Below are positions 1 through 8,551 of a stretch of DNA of 64,000 nucleotides, piece by piece; the stretch's first letter is position 1; the number at the start of each line of letters is the position of its first letter. The stretch is from Actinokineospora xionganensis. Lineage in GTDB: Bacteria > Actinomycetota > Actinomycetes > Mycobacteriales > Pseudonocardiaceae. The DNA lies in contig NZ_JABVED010000010.1 of NCBI RefSeq assembly GCF_014323725.1, positions 1 to 64,000 of the forward strand. Reading direction: 5' to 3'. The notes under the pieces are model-generated. The model had not been told where the DNA came from. It searched no databases and was given only the letters and a program-made list of their open reading frames with translations. The position numbers and the translations under genes are program-made.

Positions 1-181
1 ACACCCACCGGAGAACACCATGCCGTCGACCAAGACCACTCATCGAGTACGACGTGCCCGCACCCAGGGCACCAGAGCCGAGCCCGCTTGCGGCCGGTGC
101 ACACGAGGAGCCCGTACCGTTCTGACCAAGGCACCGCCAACGCCGGCCACACCAGCCCGCTCGCTCAGGCATCATCGAAGG

Positions 182-337
182 ATGAGCAAGTGGGAGAAGC
201 TGCCCGACCGGGTCCCGCCTGAGGGCTGGGTCGCCGACGTCGACACGTCCACCTTCGACTCCACGCTGGCCGCCGACGCGGATGCCGAGGTCAGGGAGGC
301 GCGCAACGTTCTCGAACGGGGTGGGTGGGGCGTCTGA
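182..337 (+). CDS. Small hypothetical protein (51 aa)
   Basis: A short frame begins MSKWEKLPDRVPP and ends in a tryptophan and glycine-rich tail. Its composition (acidic, ordinary residues) looks protein-like, unlike the arginine-rich translation upstream. The frame is also open from an ATG at 20 that has a GGAG box six bases before it, so a 105-aa product is possible. I prefer the short form because residues 1-54 of the long form are low-complexity Arg/Thr/Pro. No family is recognised. It lies just upstream of the dedA-type gene on the same strand. Confidence 0.4.
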   Translation: MSKWEKLPDRVPPEGWVADVDTSTFDSTLAADADAEVREARNVLERGGWGV

Positions 338-422
338 CCCGGCGATTGCGGATGCGACAAGGCCACGTGAATAGGTCCTCATTCCCCTGCGACACCCCCG
401 CCGTCACACGTAGGGTGACGGC

Positions 423-1064
423 GTGACCCTGGCTACAGGTCTGCTTGATTCCGCCGGCCCGCTGCTGGTCTGGGCGATCGTGCTCGGCTTCGTCTTCGCC
501 GAGTGCGCCTTCATCGTGGGCTTGTTCCTGCCCGGCGACTCCCTGCTGTTCGCCGCGGGCGTCGTGCTGGCACAGGGGGCCCATGAGCACCAGGCGTGGT
601 GGCTGTCGCTGGCCGCGACCATCACCGCGGTCGCGGGCAACCAACTCGGCTACTACATCGGTCACAAGACCGGCCACGCGATCATCACCCGGCGCGGCGG
701 CAAGGTCATGAACGAGCACAACCTGTCCCGGGCCAGGGACTTCCTGGACCGGCGCGGGTTCTGGGCGATCGTGTTCGCCCGGTGGATCCCGTGGATCCGC
801 ACCCTGGCGCCGCTCATCGCGGGCGCGGCCAAGATGGACCCCCGACGGTTCGCGCTGGCCACGACCATCGGCGGGCTGGCCTGGGTGCCGACGCTGGTCC
901 TGGCCGGGTACTACGCCGCGGGCCTGCTCGACGAGTTGCCGTGGCTGCAGACCGCGGCCCTGTGGGGCAGCATCGCGTTCATGGTGGTCGGCACCGCGTG
1001 GGGCGTCTGGCGATACCGGCAGGAGATGCACAAGCCGGTCGACACCGTGCTGATCACGGAGTAG
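423..1064 (+). CDS. DedA family (VTT domain) membrane protein
   Basis: The 213-aa protein has the DedA/SNARE-associated (VTT) domain. Hydrophobic segments lie near residues 10-60, 140-165 and 175-195. The family signatures are visible: the early FxE...PGDSLLF stretch, and an arginine motif FARWIPWIRT followed by AGAAKM. DedA proteins are polytopic inner-membrane proteins linked to lipid-carrier flipping and membrane homeostasis; which lipid this one handles cannot be told. The start is GTG with GGTGA just upstream. Its last 11 bases overlap the end of the convergent VOC gene, so the two share a 3' border. Confidence 0.9.
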   Translation: MTLATGLLDSAGPLLVWAIVLGFVFAECAFIVGLFLPGDSLLFAAGVVLAQGAHEHQAWWLSLAATITAVAGNQLGYYIGHKTGHAIITRRGGKVMNEHNLSRARDFLDRRGFWAIVFARWIPWIRTLAPLIAGAAKMDPRRFALATTIGGLAWVPTLVLAGYYAAGLLDELPWLQTAALWGSIAFMVVGTAWGVWRYRQEMHKPVDTVLITE

Positions 1065-1407
1065 AGCGCAGCGCCAGCAGGATGCCGTCCGGGTCGCGGA
1101 CGGCGATCTCGTCGGTCTCCACGGTGAACGGGACGCCGTACTCGGCCAGCCGGGACTCCCACGAGGGCAGTTCGTCGACGTGGAACGTCAGGTGGTCGAG
1201 ACCTGGTCGGCTCTCGTCGAACGACGCGCGTTCGGCGCCGATGTGCTGGACCAGGGTCAGGGTGATGCCGAAGCCGTCGAGGAACGCCTTGCGCAGGCCG
1301 GGTTGGTCTTCGTGCACCGCGGTGGCGAACCCGAGCACGCGTTCGTACCAGGGGACGCTGCGGTCCACGTCGGTCACCGTGAGAGCGACCTGGCGAACGC
1401 CGGGCAT
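1054..1407 (-). CDS. VOC family (glyoxalase/dioxygenase-like) protein
   Basis: The 117-aa protein is a single vicinal-oxygen-chelate module. It has the beta-alpha-beta start (VALTVTDVDRSVPWYERVLGF) and a second half ending in VRDPDGILLALRS, the usual VOC C-terminal strand with a metal-ligand-like glutamate or aspartate region. The length matches standalone VOC proteins. These catalyse varied metal-dependent reactions or bind drugs, and the substrate here is unknown. It converges on and overlaps the DedA gene by 11 bp. The kinase gene upstream is on the same strand, 80 bp away, and the two may be co-transcribed. Confidence 0.85.
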   Translation of the reverse strand: MPGVRQVALTVTDVDRSVPWYERVLGFATAVHEDQPGLRKAFLDGFGITLTLVQHIGAERASFDESRPGLDHLTFHVDELPSWESRLAEYGVPFTVETDEIAVRDPDGILLALRSTP

Positions 1408-1487
1408 CGGACGACCTTCCTTTCGGCGCCGTTCGGGCGGCTGCCTTCCGCCATACTGCCCCAGTCAGGTCACGGTCCGTGCCGTCG

Positions 1488-2105
1488 TTATTCGATCTTT
1501 CGCAGGACGAGATCGGCTGTTCGCGCGGTGGTCGCGACCAGACGGGCGTTGCGCTCGTCCGATCCGTCCGTTCTCGCCGCCGCCTGTTCGGCCGAGCGGC
1601 CATGGGCCATATGGCGTTCGAACAGGCGTTTCCGACGCAGTTCGGGATCGGGATCGAGGTACCAGACCTCGTCGAGCAGCGGCCGCACCCGCGACCAGAG
1701 CAGCAGGTAGTTGCCCTCGGTGACGACGAGGGGAACGTCACAGGTGATCGGGACCGCGCAGGCGATCGAGTCCTCGATCTCGCGGCGGAACTCGGGCGCG
1801 TAAACGATCTTGTCGGTGTTCGTCCTTAGTCTTCGCAGCAGGTCGACGTACCCGTCGGCGTCGAAGGTGTCCGGGGCACCCTTGCGGTCGGCTCGCCCGA
1901 GCCGGTCGAGTTCGGACTGGGCGAGGTGGAATCCATCCATACCGACGAGGGCCGCCTGCCCATCCAGCGCGGCGACGATCCGGGCTGCCAGAGTCGACTT
2001 GCCGGAGCCCGGTGGTCCGCAGATGCCAAGGACACGCCGGTGCCCTGGCAGCGCCAGCGCTTGCGCCCGCCTGACCAGGTCGGCAAAGATCGGCTCTCCC
2101 CGCAT
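1488..2105 (-). CDS. P-loop nucleoside/sugar kinase family protein
   Basis: The 205-aa kinase is of the uridine kinase/pantothenate kinase-like (FrcK-type) group. Walker A is GPPGSGKST at about residues 30-38, followed by a GMDGFHL motif (residues ~55-61). That motif carries the acidic residue typical of this fold, where the phosphate acceptor binds. A lid-like RxRxRR segment lies near the C-terminus. Homologous stand-alone kinases are often annotated as nucleoside/nucleotide kinase, and some phosphorylate fructose. It diverges from a LacI regulator with a palindromic operator between the two, which makes a sugar substrate more likely. The ATG start is at 2105. Confidence 0.8.
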   Translation of the reverse strand: MRGEPIFADLVRRAQALALPGHRRVLGICGPPGSGKSTLAARIVAALDGQAALVGMDGFHLAQSELDRLGRADRKGAPDTFDADGYVDLLRRLRTNTDKIVYAPEFRREIEDSIACAVPITCDVPLVVTEGNYLLLWSRVRPLLDEVWYLDPDPELRRKRLFERHMAHGRSAEQAAARTDGSDERNARLVATTARTADLVLRKIE

Positions 2106-2137
2106 AATGACTCCTTAACTGCCGATAGGGTCCGCGC

Positions 2138-2149
2138 GCAAGCGTTTGC
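2138..2149. promoter_or_regulatory. LacI-type palindromic operator
   Basis: GCAAGCGTTTGC is a nearly perfect 12-bp palindrome with the central CG and AA/TT flanks typical of LacI/PurR operators. It sits in the 69-bp gap between the divergent kinase and LacI genes, so one repressor dimer could control both promoters. Confidence 0.65.
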
Positions 2150-2174
2150 AGATGGAGTCGGACAGGACAACGCT

Positions 2175-3176
2175 GTGGCCACAATGGAGGACGTCGCCAA
2201 GTTGGCGGGTGTCTCGATCAGCACCGTCTCACATGTCGTGAACGAGACCCGCGCGGTCGCCGTCACGACGCGCTCGCGGGTCTTAGAAGCGATCGAGTCG
2301 ACCGGGTACACCGGCAACGCCATCGCTCGCTCGCTGGTCACGGGTGGGACGAAGTCCATCGGCGTCGCCATGTCGCTGCTGGCCAACCCCCACCTCGCCA
2401 AGCTCATCCACGCCATCGAGGCCGAGGCCAGCGCCGCCGGCTACACCGTCCTGCTCGGCGACACCCTCGACTCACCTGACGGCGAGCGCTCGGCGGTGCG
2501 CAGGCTGCAGGCCCGGCGGGTCGACGGCATGCTGCTGACCCCGGCGCCCGGCGACACCGCGACGCTCGAACAGCTGGCCCGCACGGACGTGCCCGCCGTG
2601 CTGGTCGACCGGGTGTCGCACAAGATCAAGCTCGACCAGGTGGGGCCGGAGAACATCCAGTCCACATCCACCCTGGTCTCCCACCTGGCCGCCGCCGGGC
2701 ACCGCCGGATCGGGTTCATCAGCGGGGTCGAGTGGATGACGGCGAGCGAGGAACGCACGCTCGGCTATCGGCTCGGCCTGGGCCGGGCGGGGTTGCGCTG
2801 GGATTCGAACCTGGTCGCGGGCGGTGGTGCCACCCCGGAGGACGGCGTGCTCGCGTTGCGCAGGCTGCTGACCGTGCCGGAACGGCCGACGGCGGTGATC
2901 ACCGGCAATGGCGCGATGACCGCGGGCGCGTTCCGGGAGGCGCGGGCGCATGGCCTGGAGGTCGGCCGCGACCTGGCGATCGTTGGCCACGACGAGGTCG
3001 AGTGGGCCGAGTTGGTGCACCCGCCGATCACCACGATGGCGCACCCGGTCGACGAGATCGGTCGCACCGCGGTCCGGCTGCTGCTCGCCCGGCTCGACGA
3101 CCGCGACCGGCCGCCGCAGACCGTGCTCCTGCCGCCCGAGCTGATGCACCGGGGGTCGTGCGGCTGCGCGTCGTAA
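2175..3176 (+). CDS. LacI family transcriptional regulator
   Basis: The protein has about 333 residues. The N-terminal helix-turn-helix is typical: MEDVAKLAGVSISTVSHVVN, with the hinge helix around residues 45-60. A periplasmic-binding-protein-like effector domain follows to the end (IGVAMSLLANP; later GHDEVEWAELVHPPITT), as in sugar-responsive LacI repressors. The GTG at 2175 (VATMEDVAK) is chosen because that N-terminus is common in the family; the ATG at 2184 is an alternative. It ends in a cysteine-containing tail (RGSCGCAS). Divergence from the sugar-kinase-like gene and the palindrome between them suggest it represses itself and the kinase until a sugar or sugar phosphate binds. Confidence 0.92.
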   Translation: MATMEDVAKLAGVSISTVSHVVNETRAVAVTTRSRVLEAIESTGYTGNAIARSLVTGGTKSIGVAMSLLANPHLAKLIHAIEAEASAAGYTVLLGDTLDSPDGERSAVRRLQARRVDGMLLTPAPGDTATLEQLARTDVPAVLVDRVSHKIKLDQVGPENIQSTSTLVSHLAAAGHRRIGFISGVEWMTASEERTLGYRLGLGRAGLRWDSNLVAGGGATPEDGVLALRRLLTVPERPTAVITGNGAMTAGAFREARAHGLEVGRDLAIVGHDEVEWAELVHPPITTMAHPVDEIGRTAVRLLLARLDDRDRPPQTVLLPPELMHRGSCGCAS

Positions 3177-3256
3177 ACGGCGTAACGGCCACAGTGGACG
3201 GCGCGACGTCTCGGAAGGGTCCGGCAACCACGTCGACTCCGGTCCGAAGGAGACGG

Positions 3257-3589
3257 GTGTTGGCCGAACTGACGATCAGTTCCGCGGACGAGTGGCCGGT
3301 GGCTCGCCGGTCGTTGAGCAAGTGGCTTTTGCGCCGCGACGTGCCCGAGTTGCTCACGTGCGACGTGGTGATGGCGGCCGAGGAGGCGCTCGGGTTGGCC
3401 GGTCCGGTCTCGATCGTCGCCCAGGCGTCGGACACCGATGTGGTGCTGCGGATCGTCGGGCACGGCCCGATCGCGCCGGGCGCGCTGCCGATGCTGCGCG
3501 CCTCGGTCGACCGGTTCGAGTTGCTCCGCGAGGGCGACCGGACGACCGTGATCGCGAGTTTTCCCTTACCCCGCTCAGAATCCGCCTGA
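3257..3589 (+). CDS. Degenerate HATPase_c_2-like (RsbW-type) small protein
   Basis: The 110-aa protein has the length and strand pattern of an anti-sigma-factor ATPase domain: an early helix, then VVMAAEEALGLAG, then beta strands VSIVAQA and VVLRIVGHG, and a final TTVIASFPL strand. In active RsbW-like kinases the second helix carries the N-box (E-A-x-x-N) that binds magnesium-ATP. Here the helix reads AAEEALGLA with no asparagine, and the G1 box is VGHGPI rather than DxGxG. I infer a non-catalytic relative, so the assignment is tentative. GAAGGAG just upstream supports GTG 3257 or TTG 3260. Its end overlaps the convergent SDR gene by 15 bp. Confidence 0.6.
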   Translation: MLAELTISSADEWPVARRSLSKWLLRRDVPELLTCDVVMAAEEALGLAGPVSIVAQASDTDVVLRIVGHGPIAPGALPMLRASVDRFELLREGDRTTVIASFPLPRSESA

Positions 3590-4318
3590 GACCGGCAGCA
3601 CCGCGCCGGTCACGAAGGACGCCGCGGGGCTGAGCAGCCACACCACACCCTCGGCGACCTCCTCCGGTTCGCCCGCGCGGCCGAGGGGGATCTTCGACGC
3701 GAGCCGCTGTGGGCGGTCGGGCATGCCGGCGGCGGCGTGCAGGTCGGAGTTGACCAGGCCGGGGGCGACGACGTTGACCCTGATGCCCTCCGCCGCGACT
3801 TCCTGGGCCAGGCCGTAGGACAAGGTTTCGACCGCCGCTTTGCTTGCCGCATAGTGCACCCACTCGCCGGGCGAACCGCGGCGGGCGGCGGTGCTGGAGA
3901 TCGTCACGATCGAGCCGCCGGGGCCGGCGTCGCGTGTGGACAGTCGGCGGACGGCTTCCCGGGCGCACAGGAAGACTCCGGTGACGTTGACGTCGAACAC
4001 GCGGCGGAAGGTGTCGGCGCTCTGCTCATCGAGCCTGCCCGGCGTGTTGCCGGTGATCCCGGCGTTGGCCACGAGGGCGGACAACGGGCCCAAGGTGTCG
4101 GCCTGCTCGAACAGGGCGCGGACTTGGGCTTCGTCGGAGACGTCTGCCTGGACGGCGAGTGCTTTGCGCCCCAGCGCCCGAACCTCGTCCGCGACCTCTT
4201 CGGCCGAGGAGGCGTCACCGGAGTAGTTGACCACGATGTCGAAGCCGTCGCGGGCGGCGCGTCGGCACACCGCCGCGCCGATTCCCCTGCTTGCTCCGGT
4301 GACCAAAAGAACGCTCAT
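3575..4318 (-). CDS. SDR family oxidoreductase (FabG-like)
   Basis: The 247-aa classical short-chain dehydrogenase has the cofactor motif TGASRGIG at residues 7-14, NAG at about 85-87, a catalytic serine in TISST, YAASK as the Tyr-x3-Lys pair near residue 155, and an ending TGAVLPVSGGF typical of 3-oxoacyl-reductase-like enzymes. It should reduce or oxidise a carbonyl/alcohol with NAD(P)(H); the substrate is unknown. Its ATG overlaps the GH76 stop codon (ATGA), so translation is coupled to the glycosidase, hinting at a sugar-related role. Confidence 0.9.
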   Translation of the reverse strand: MSVLLVTGASRGIGAAVCRRAARDGFDIVVNYSGDASSAEEVADEVRALGRKALAVQADVSDEAQVRALFEQADTLGPLSALVANAGITGNTPGRLDEQSADTFRRVFDVNVTGVFLCAREAVRRLSTRDAGPGGSIVTISSTAARRGSPGEWVHYAASKAAVETLSYGLAQEVAAEGIRVNVVAPGLVNSDLHAAAGMPDRPQRLASKIPLGRAGEPEEVAEGVVWLLSPAASFVTGAVLPVSGGF

Positions 4319-5448
4319 GCCCTCATGCTGGCATGACCTTCCAGCGCGGCGGCGGCCTCCATGATCATCCAGCCGGACACCTGCACGGACAGGTCGCGCT
4401 CGGCCCGGCCGTCGCGAGGACCACGCGGGGTGATGGCCGGGATGCCCGCCTCGTCGCCGAACAGCGGGCCGCTGGGGGCGACCGCGCGGTTGCGCCACGC
4501 CTCGTCGGCGGTGGTGAACACCAGCCAGGACGCGAGGTCGCCGGATGCCTCCGGCAGGCGGATGGCCGACAGCGCGAGGTAGCGGGCGAGGATGCCCGCG
4601 AACAGGCCGCCGTCGCCGCCGCGTCTGCCGGGCAGGACGCCGTCCACGGCGAGGTGATGGGCAACGGCGTGGATGGTGCGCTCGGCGCGTTCGGCCCAGA
4701 CGCCGGAACGGTCGTCGGCGGCGAGTTCGACGCAGGCACCGAGGAAGGTGCCCTGGTTGTAGGTGTAGACGATGTCGACGAGCCCGGCGACGCCTCCGTC
4801 CGGGGAGGTCCGCAGGCCGTCGAAGAGCAGGCCGGTCTCGCGGTCGCGCAGGTAGCCGTCCATCCAGTCGGTCATCGACCGGGCGCGCTGGCGGTCGGCG
4901 CGGTCCTGGGCGAAGCGGGCGAGCAGGATCGCGGCGGGGCCATTGGCCGGGACGTTCTTGAGGTTGTCGCCGCGCCGCCACCAGATGCCGCCGCCGCCGT
5001 GGTCGGTCCAGCCTTCGCGGAGGCGGACGGTGATCGCGTCGAGGGCGTCCTCGGCGTCGAGGCCGACCTCGTCGGACGCGCGCAGCAGGGCGAGTCCGAG
5101 CCAGGCGATGTCGTCGTAGTACTCGTTGGTCCACTGGCGGAAGTTGCGCAGGCGGATGCCGCGGACGTGTTTGTGGATGGTGCTGAGCCGGTTGGCCGAC
5201 GGCGCGCGGACCTGGGCGTCGATGAGGCAGTCGAGCACATTGGCCTGCCACCAGTAGTTCCAGTTCACCAGGAGGCGGTGCCGGACGGACGCGGGCCACG
5301 TGGCCACGCCCAGCCGGGTCCCGGGGATTGCCCAGAGTCTCCGCAGGTGACGGGCCAGAACACCCTGCTCGGCGAAGGCGGCGCGAGCCGCCCACAGTTG
5401 AGGTGACTGCTCTGCAGCCCCCTCCGCGTACTCCGTACCCCGGGTCAC
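4315..5448 (-). CDS. Glycoside hydrolase family 76 protein
   Basis: The 377-aa protein has the GH76 (alpha-1,6-mannanase-type) (alpha/alpha)-barrel sequence. Residues 110-113 are YYDD, the position of the tandem catalytic aspartates D112-D113, followed by AWLGLALL. Aromatic-rich segments such as NWNYWWQAN and GGGGIWWRRG fit a sugar-binding cleft. No signal peptide is visible, so it may act in the cytoplasm, unlike secreted fungal-cell-wall mannanases. The start is GTG, close to the divergent molybdopterin gene. It is the first gene of a two-gene unit with the downstream dehydrogenase (4-bp overlap). Confidence 0.88.
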   Translation of the reverse strand: MTRGTEYAEGAAEQSPQLWAARAAFAEQGVLARHLRRLWAIPGTRLGVATWPASVRHRLLVNWNYWWQANVLDCLIDAQVRAPSANRLSTIHKHVRGIRLRNFRQWTNEYYDDIAWLGLALLRASDEVGLDAEDALDAITVRLREGWTDHGGGGIWWRRGDNLKNVPANGPAAILLARFAQDRADRQRARSMTDWMDGYLRDRETGLLFDGLRTSPDGGVAGLVDIVYTYNQGTFLGACVELAADDRSGVWAERAERTIHAVAHHLAVDGVLPGRRGGDGGLFAGILARYLALSAIRLPEASGDLASWLVFTTADEAWRNRAVAPSGPLFGDEAGIPAITPRGPRDGRAERDLSVQVSGWMIMEAAAALEGHASMRA

Positions 5449-5526
5449 ACACCAATCGTGACGGCTGAATCGTTTCCGAAGTCCCGCGAGAGGGGAGATG
5501 TCACCGAGTCGTGGAAAGGTGGGGTG

Positions 5527-7668
5527 ATGCGAACCGAGCAGGTCACGTGCCCGTTATGTGAGGCCACCTGCGGCTTGGACGTCACCATCGAAGGTGATCG
5601 GGTGACCTCCGTCCGTGGCGACGCGGCCGATGTCTTCTCCGCGGGGTTCATCTGCCCCAAGGGCGCCTCCCTTGGGGCGCTGCACCATGATCCCGACCGC
5701 CTGCGCACCCCGATGATCAAACGCGACGGCGTGTGGGAGTCGGCGACGTGGGATGAGGCCTTCGCCGAGATCTCGGCGCGGCTGCTCCCGATCATCGCCG
5801 AACACGGCAAGGACGCCGTCGCCGTGTACGCGGGGAACCCGTCTGTCCACAACACGTCGACGGCGTTGTACGGGCGCGTGTTCTTCAAGGCGCTCGGGAC
5901 GCGGAACTTCTACTCGGCGAGCACGGTCGACCAGATCCCCAAGCACCTGAGCTCCGGCTACCTGTTCGGCGACCCGATGAGCATCCCGGTGCCCGACGTC
6001 GACCGGACCGACTACCTGCTGCTCCTCGGCGCGAACCCGTTGGTGTCCAACGGCAGCCTGATGACCGCACCGGACATGCGCGGCAGGCTCAAGGCGATCC
6101 AGGCCCGCGGCGGCAAGATCATCGTGCTCGACCCGCGCCGGTCGCGGACGGCGGAGCTGGCCGACGAACACCACGCCATCAGGCCGGGAACCGACGCACT
6201 GTTCTTGTTCGCGCTGGTCAACACCCTGTTCGCGGACGAGTTGGTCAGCTTTGAGCACCTGGCCGACCACGTGACCGGCGTCGAGGAAGTGCGGGCGCTG
6301 GCCCAGCCGTTCACACCGGAGGCGGTCGAGCCGATCACCGGCATCGCTGCGGCCACCATCCGTCGGTTGGCCCACGACCTCGCCGCCGCACCCAGCGCGG
6401 CTGCGTACGGCCGGATCGGCACCTGTGTCCAGTCGTTCGGCACCCTCGCGAGCTGGTTGGTCGACGTGCTCAATGTGCTGACCGGCAACCTCGACCGCCC
6501 GGGCGGCGCCATGTTCCCCCTGGCGGCGGCGGGGCAGGCGAACGTCGAGCCTGGGCGCCGCCGCGGCTTCGCCCACGGCCGCTGGCGCAGCCGCGTCCGC
6601 GACTTGGCGGAGGTCATGGGCGAACTCCCCGTGGCCACCCTCGCCGACGAGATCCTGACACCGGGCGAAGGCCAGGTGCGGGCGCTGGTCACCGTCTGCG
6701 GCAACCCGTGCCTGAGCACCCCGAACTCCGGCAGACTCGCGGATGCGTTGGGACAGCTGGACTTCATGGTCTCGCTGGACGTCTACCTGAACGAGACCAC
6801 CCGACACGCGGACGTCATCCTGCCCGGCCCGACCGCGTTGGAACGCCCCCACTACGACATCGCCCTGTACCAGTTCGCCGTGCGGAACGTCGCCAACTGG
6901 ACCAAGGCCGCACTGCCGACGGACCAGCCCCAGGAGTGGCAGACCCTGTTGCGGCTCACCGGAATCATCACCGGCGCGGGCAGCGACATCGCCGCCATGG
7001 ACGACTTCGTGGCGACCCAGTTCGCGGCCAGGACAGGCGTGGAACCGGCAGCGGACCTGACCGGTCCGGAACGCCTGATCGACATCCTCCTGCGCGGCGG
7101 CCCGTATGACCTGACTCTGGCGGACCTCCTCGACGCCCCACACGGCATCGACCTGGGCCCGCTGAAGCCGAGGATCCCTGACGTACTGGCGACCCCAAGC
7201 GGCCGGATCGAGCTAGCACCGCCACCCCTGACCGAGGACATCCCCAGGCTGGTCGCCGAGCTGACGAACGTCCCCAATGGACAGATGGTGCTGATCGGCA
7301 GACGGCAACTTGGCTCGAACAACTCGTGGATGCACAACCTGGAACCGTTGGTGCGCGGAAAGAACCGCTGCACAGCCCAAGTGAACCCCCTGGACGCCGA
7401 ACGACTCGGCCTGACCGACGGCAGCCTCGCGACGGTCCGGTCGCGGACGGGGAAGATCGAGGTCCCGGTGGAAGTCACCGACACCATCCGCCCCGGCGTG
7501 ATCAGCATCCCCCACGGCTGGGGCCACGACCAGAACGGCATTCGGATGAATGTGGCAACAGCCCATGCGGGCGTCAACTCAAACCTGCTGGCAGACGAAC
7601 TGCTCGTTGACGCTTTGTCCGGGAACGCGGTCCTGAATGGAATCCCGGTAGAGGTAAGCCCCGGCTAA
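5527..7668 (+). CDS. Molybdopterin-dependent oxidoreductase (formate DH/nitrate reductase-like)
   Basis: The 713-aa protein of the MopB/BisC-type superfamily begins with a [4Fe-4S] motif: Cys8, Cys11, Cys15 and Cys43 in the C-x2-C-x3-C-x27-C pattern, followed by PKG. The molybdopterin-binding core and the C-terminal molydop-binding barrel (near residues 590-710, with IPHGWGHD) are complete. It is a soluble cofactor-bearing catalytic subunit without a Tat motif. No partner electron-transfer or FdhD gene is adjacent. The substrate is not apparent; formate, nitrate or an S-/N-oxide are possible. The start at ATG 5527 puts the first cysteine at residue 8; a longer frame to 5458 adds unlikely sequence. 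Confidence 0.9.
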   Translation: MRTEQVTCPLCEATCGLDVTIEGDRVTSVRGDAADVFSAGFICPKGASLGALHHDPDRLRTPMIKRDGVWESATWDEAFAEISARLLPIIAEHGKDAVAVYAGNPSVHNTSTALYGRVFFKALGTRNFYSASTVDQIPKHLSSGYLFGDPMSIPVPDVDRTDYLLLLGANPLVSNGSLMTAPDMRGRLKAIQARGGKIIVLDPRRSRTAELADEHHAIRPGTDALFLFALVNTLFADELVSFEHLADHVTGVEEVRALAQPFTPEAVEPITGIAAATIRRLAHDLAAAPSAAAYGRIGTCVQSFGTLASWLVDVLNVLTGNLDRPGGAMFPLAAAGQANVEPGRRRGFAHGRWRSRVRDLAEVMGELPVATLADEILTPGEGQVRALVTVCGNPCLSTPNSGRLADALGQLDFMVSLDVYLNETTRHADVILPGPTALERPHYDIALYQFAVRNVANWTKAALPTDQPQEWQTLLRLTGIITGAGSDIAAMDDFVATQFAARTGVEPAADLTGPERLIDILLRGGPYDLTLADLLDAPHGIDLGPLKPRIPDVLATPSGRIELAPPPLTEDIPRLVAELTNVPNGQMVLIGRRQLGSNNSWMHNLEPLVRGKNRCTAQVNPLDAERLGLTDGSLATVRSRTGKIEVPVEVTDTIRPGVISIPHGWGHDQNGIRMNVATAHAGVNSNLLADELLVDALSGNAVLNGIPVEVSPG

Positions 7669-7885
7669 GAGCGACCGCCTTTCAGGGACGACCTTTGTCC
7701 TTGCAGCTCGGGACGAGCGAGCCTTCATGGACGAGCGGGGTCAAAGCATGCTCATGGTCCGCCCGTTCCGGTGCACAGGACCATTCCTGAGGGTCTGCCC
7801 CTCCGGAGCGAACTTCGGGTGGTGGAGTTCGGCTGTGCCATTCGGCCGGCGGGGATCGCAGTGCGGCAATGGCGGTAGTCCGGGG

Positions 7886-8551
7886 TTACCAGGCCTTTGA
7901 CAGGTCCGCATGCGTTCGAATCCATGAATGCATGACCACCCCGGCCGCCACTCCCGCGTTGATTGAGCGGGTGGAGCCGAACTGGGCGATCGACACCAGC
8001 AAGTCCGCGCCCGCTCGGGCTTCGGGGGTGAGGCCGGGGCCTTCCTGGCCGAAGATGAGCACGCATTTGCGTGGCAGCTCAGTCGTTTCGATGGGGACGG
8101 AGCCGGTGGTGTTGTCGACGCCCACGACGGTCAGGCCCGCTTCTTTCGAATATGCCAGCAGGGAATCCACCGTCGCGTGGTGGTCTACGTGCTGGTATCG
8201 GTCGGTCACCATCGCACCTCGGCGGTTCCAGCGACGCCTGCCGATGATGTGGACGGCCTTGGCGGCGAACGCGTTCGCGGTGCGGACGACGGTGCCGATG
8301 TTGTGGTCGTGTTGGAAGTTCTCGATGGCGACGTGGAAGTCGTGCCGTCGGGTGTCGAGGTCGGCGATGATCGCGTCCCGACGCCAGTACCGGTAGGCGT
8401 CCACGACGTTGCGGCGGTCGCCTTCGGTGAGGAGTTCCGGGTCGTAGCGGAAGTCTGTTGGCCTGGGGCCCTCCCAGGGGCCGACGCCTACGGGTTCGCC
8501 GAACACCCACTCCGTGGGGCCGCTTTCCGGGTCTTCGGGCGGACCGCTCAC
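7886..8551 (-). CDS. TrmH/SpoU family RNA methyltransferase
   Basis: The 221-aa SPOUT-class methyltransferase has all three family motifs: motif 1 NIGTVVRTANAF (residues ~86-97), motif 2 LIFGQEGPGLT and motif 3 SIAQFGSTRSINAGVAAGVVMH near the C-terminus, which together form the knotted SAM site. The likely reaction is 2'-O-methylation of tRNA or rRNA. The N-terminal ~70 residues carry a proline-rich extension. It starts with GTG overlapping the stop of the DUF2784 gene by 4 bp (GTGA), so the two are probably co-translated. A TrmH-type gene also lies near pyrE in M. tuberculosis (Rv0380c, from memory). Confidence 0.9.
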   Translation of the reverse strand: MSGPPEDPESGPTEWVFGEPVGVGPWEGPRPTDFRYDPELLTEGDRRNVVDAYRYWRRDAIIADLDTRRHDFHVAIENFQHDHNIGTVVRTANAFAAKAVHIIGRRRWNRRGAMVTDRYQHVDHHATVDSLLAYSKEAGLTVVGVDNTTGSVPIETTELPRKCVLIFGQEGPGLTPEARAGADLLVSIAQFGSTRSINAGVAAGVVMHSWIRTHADLSKAW

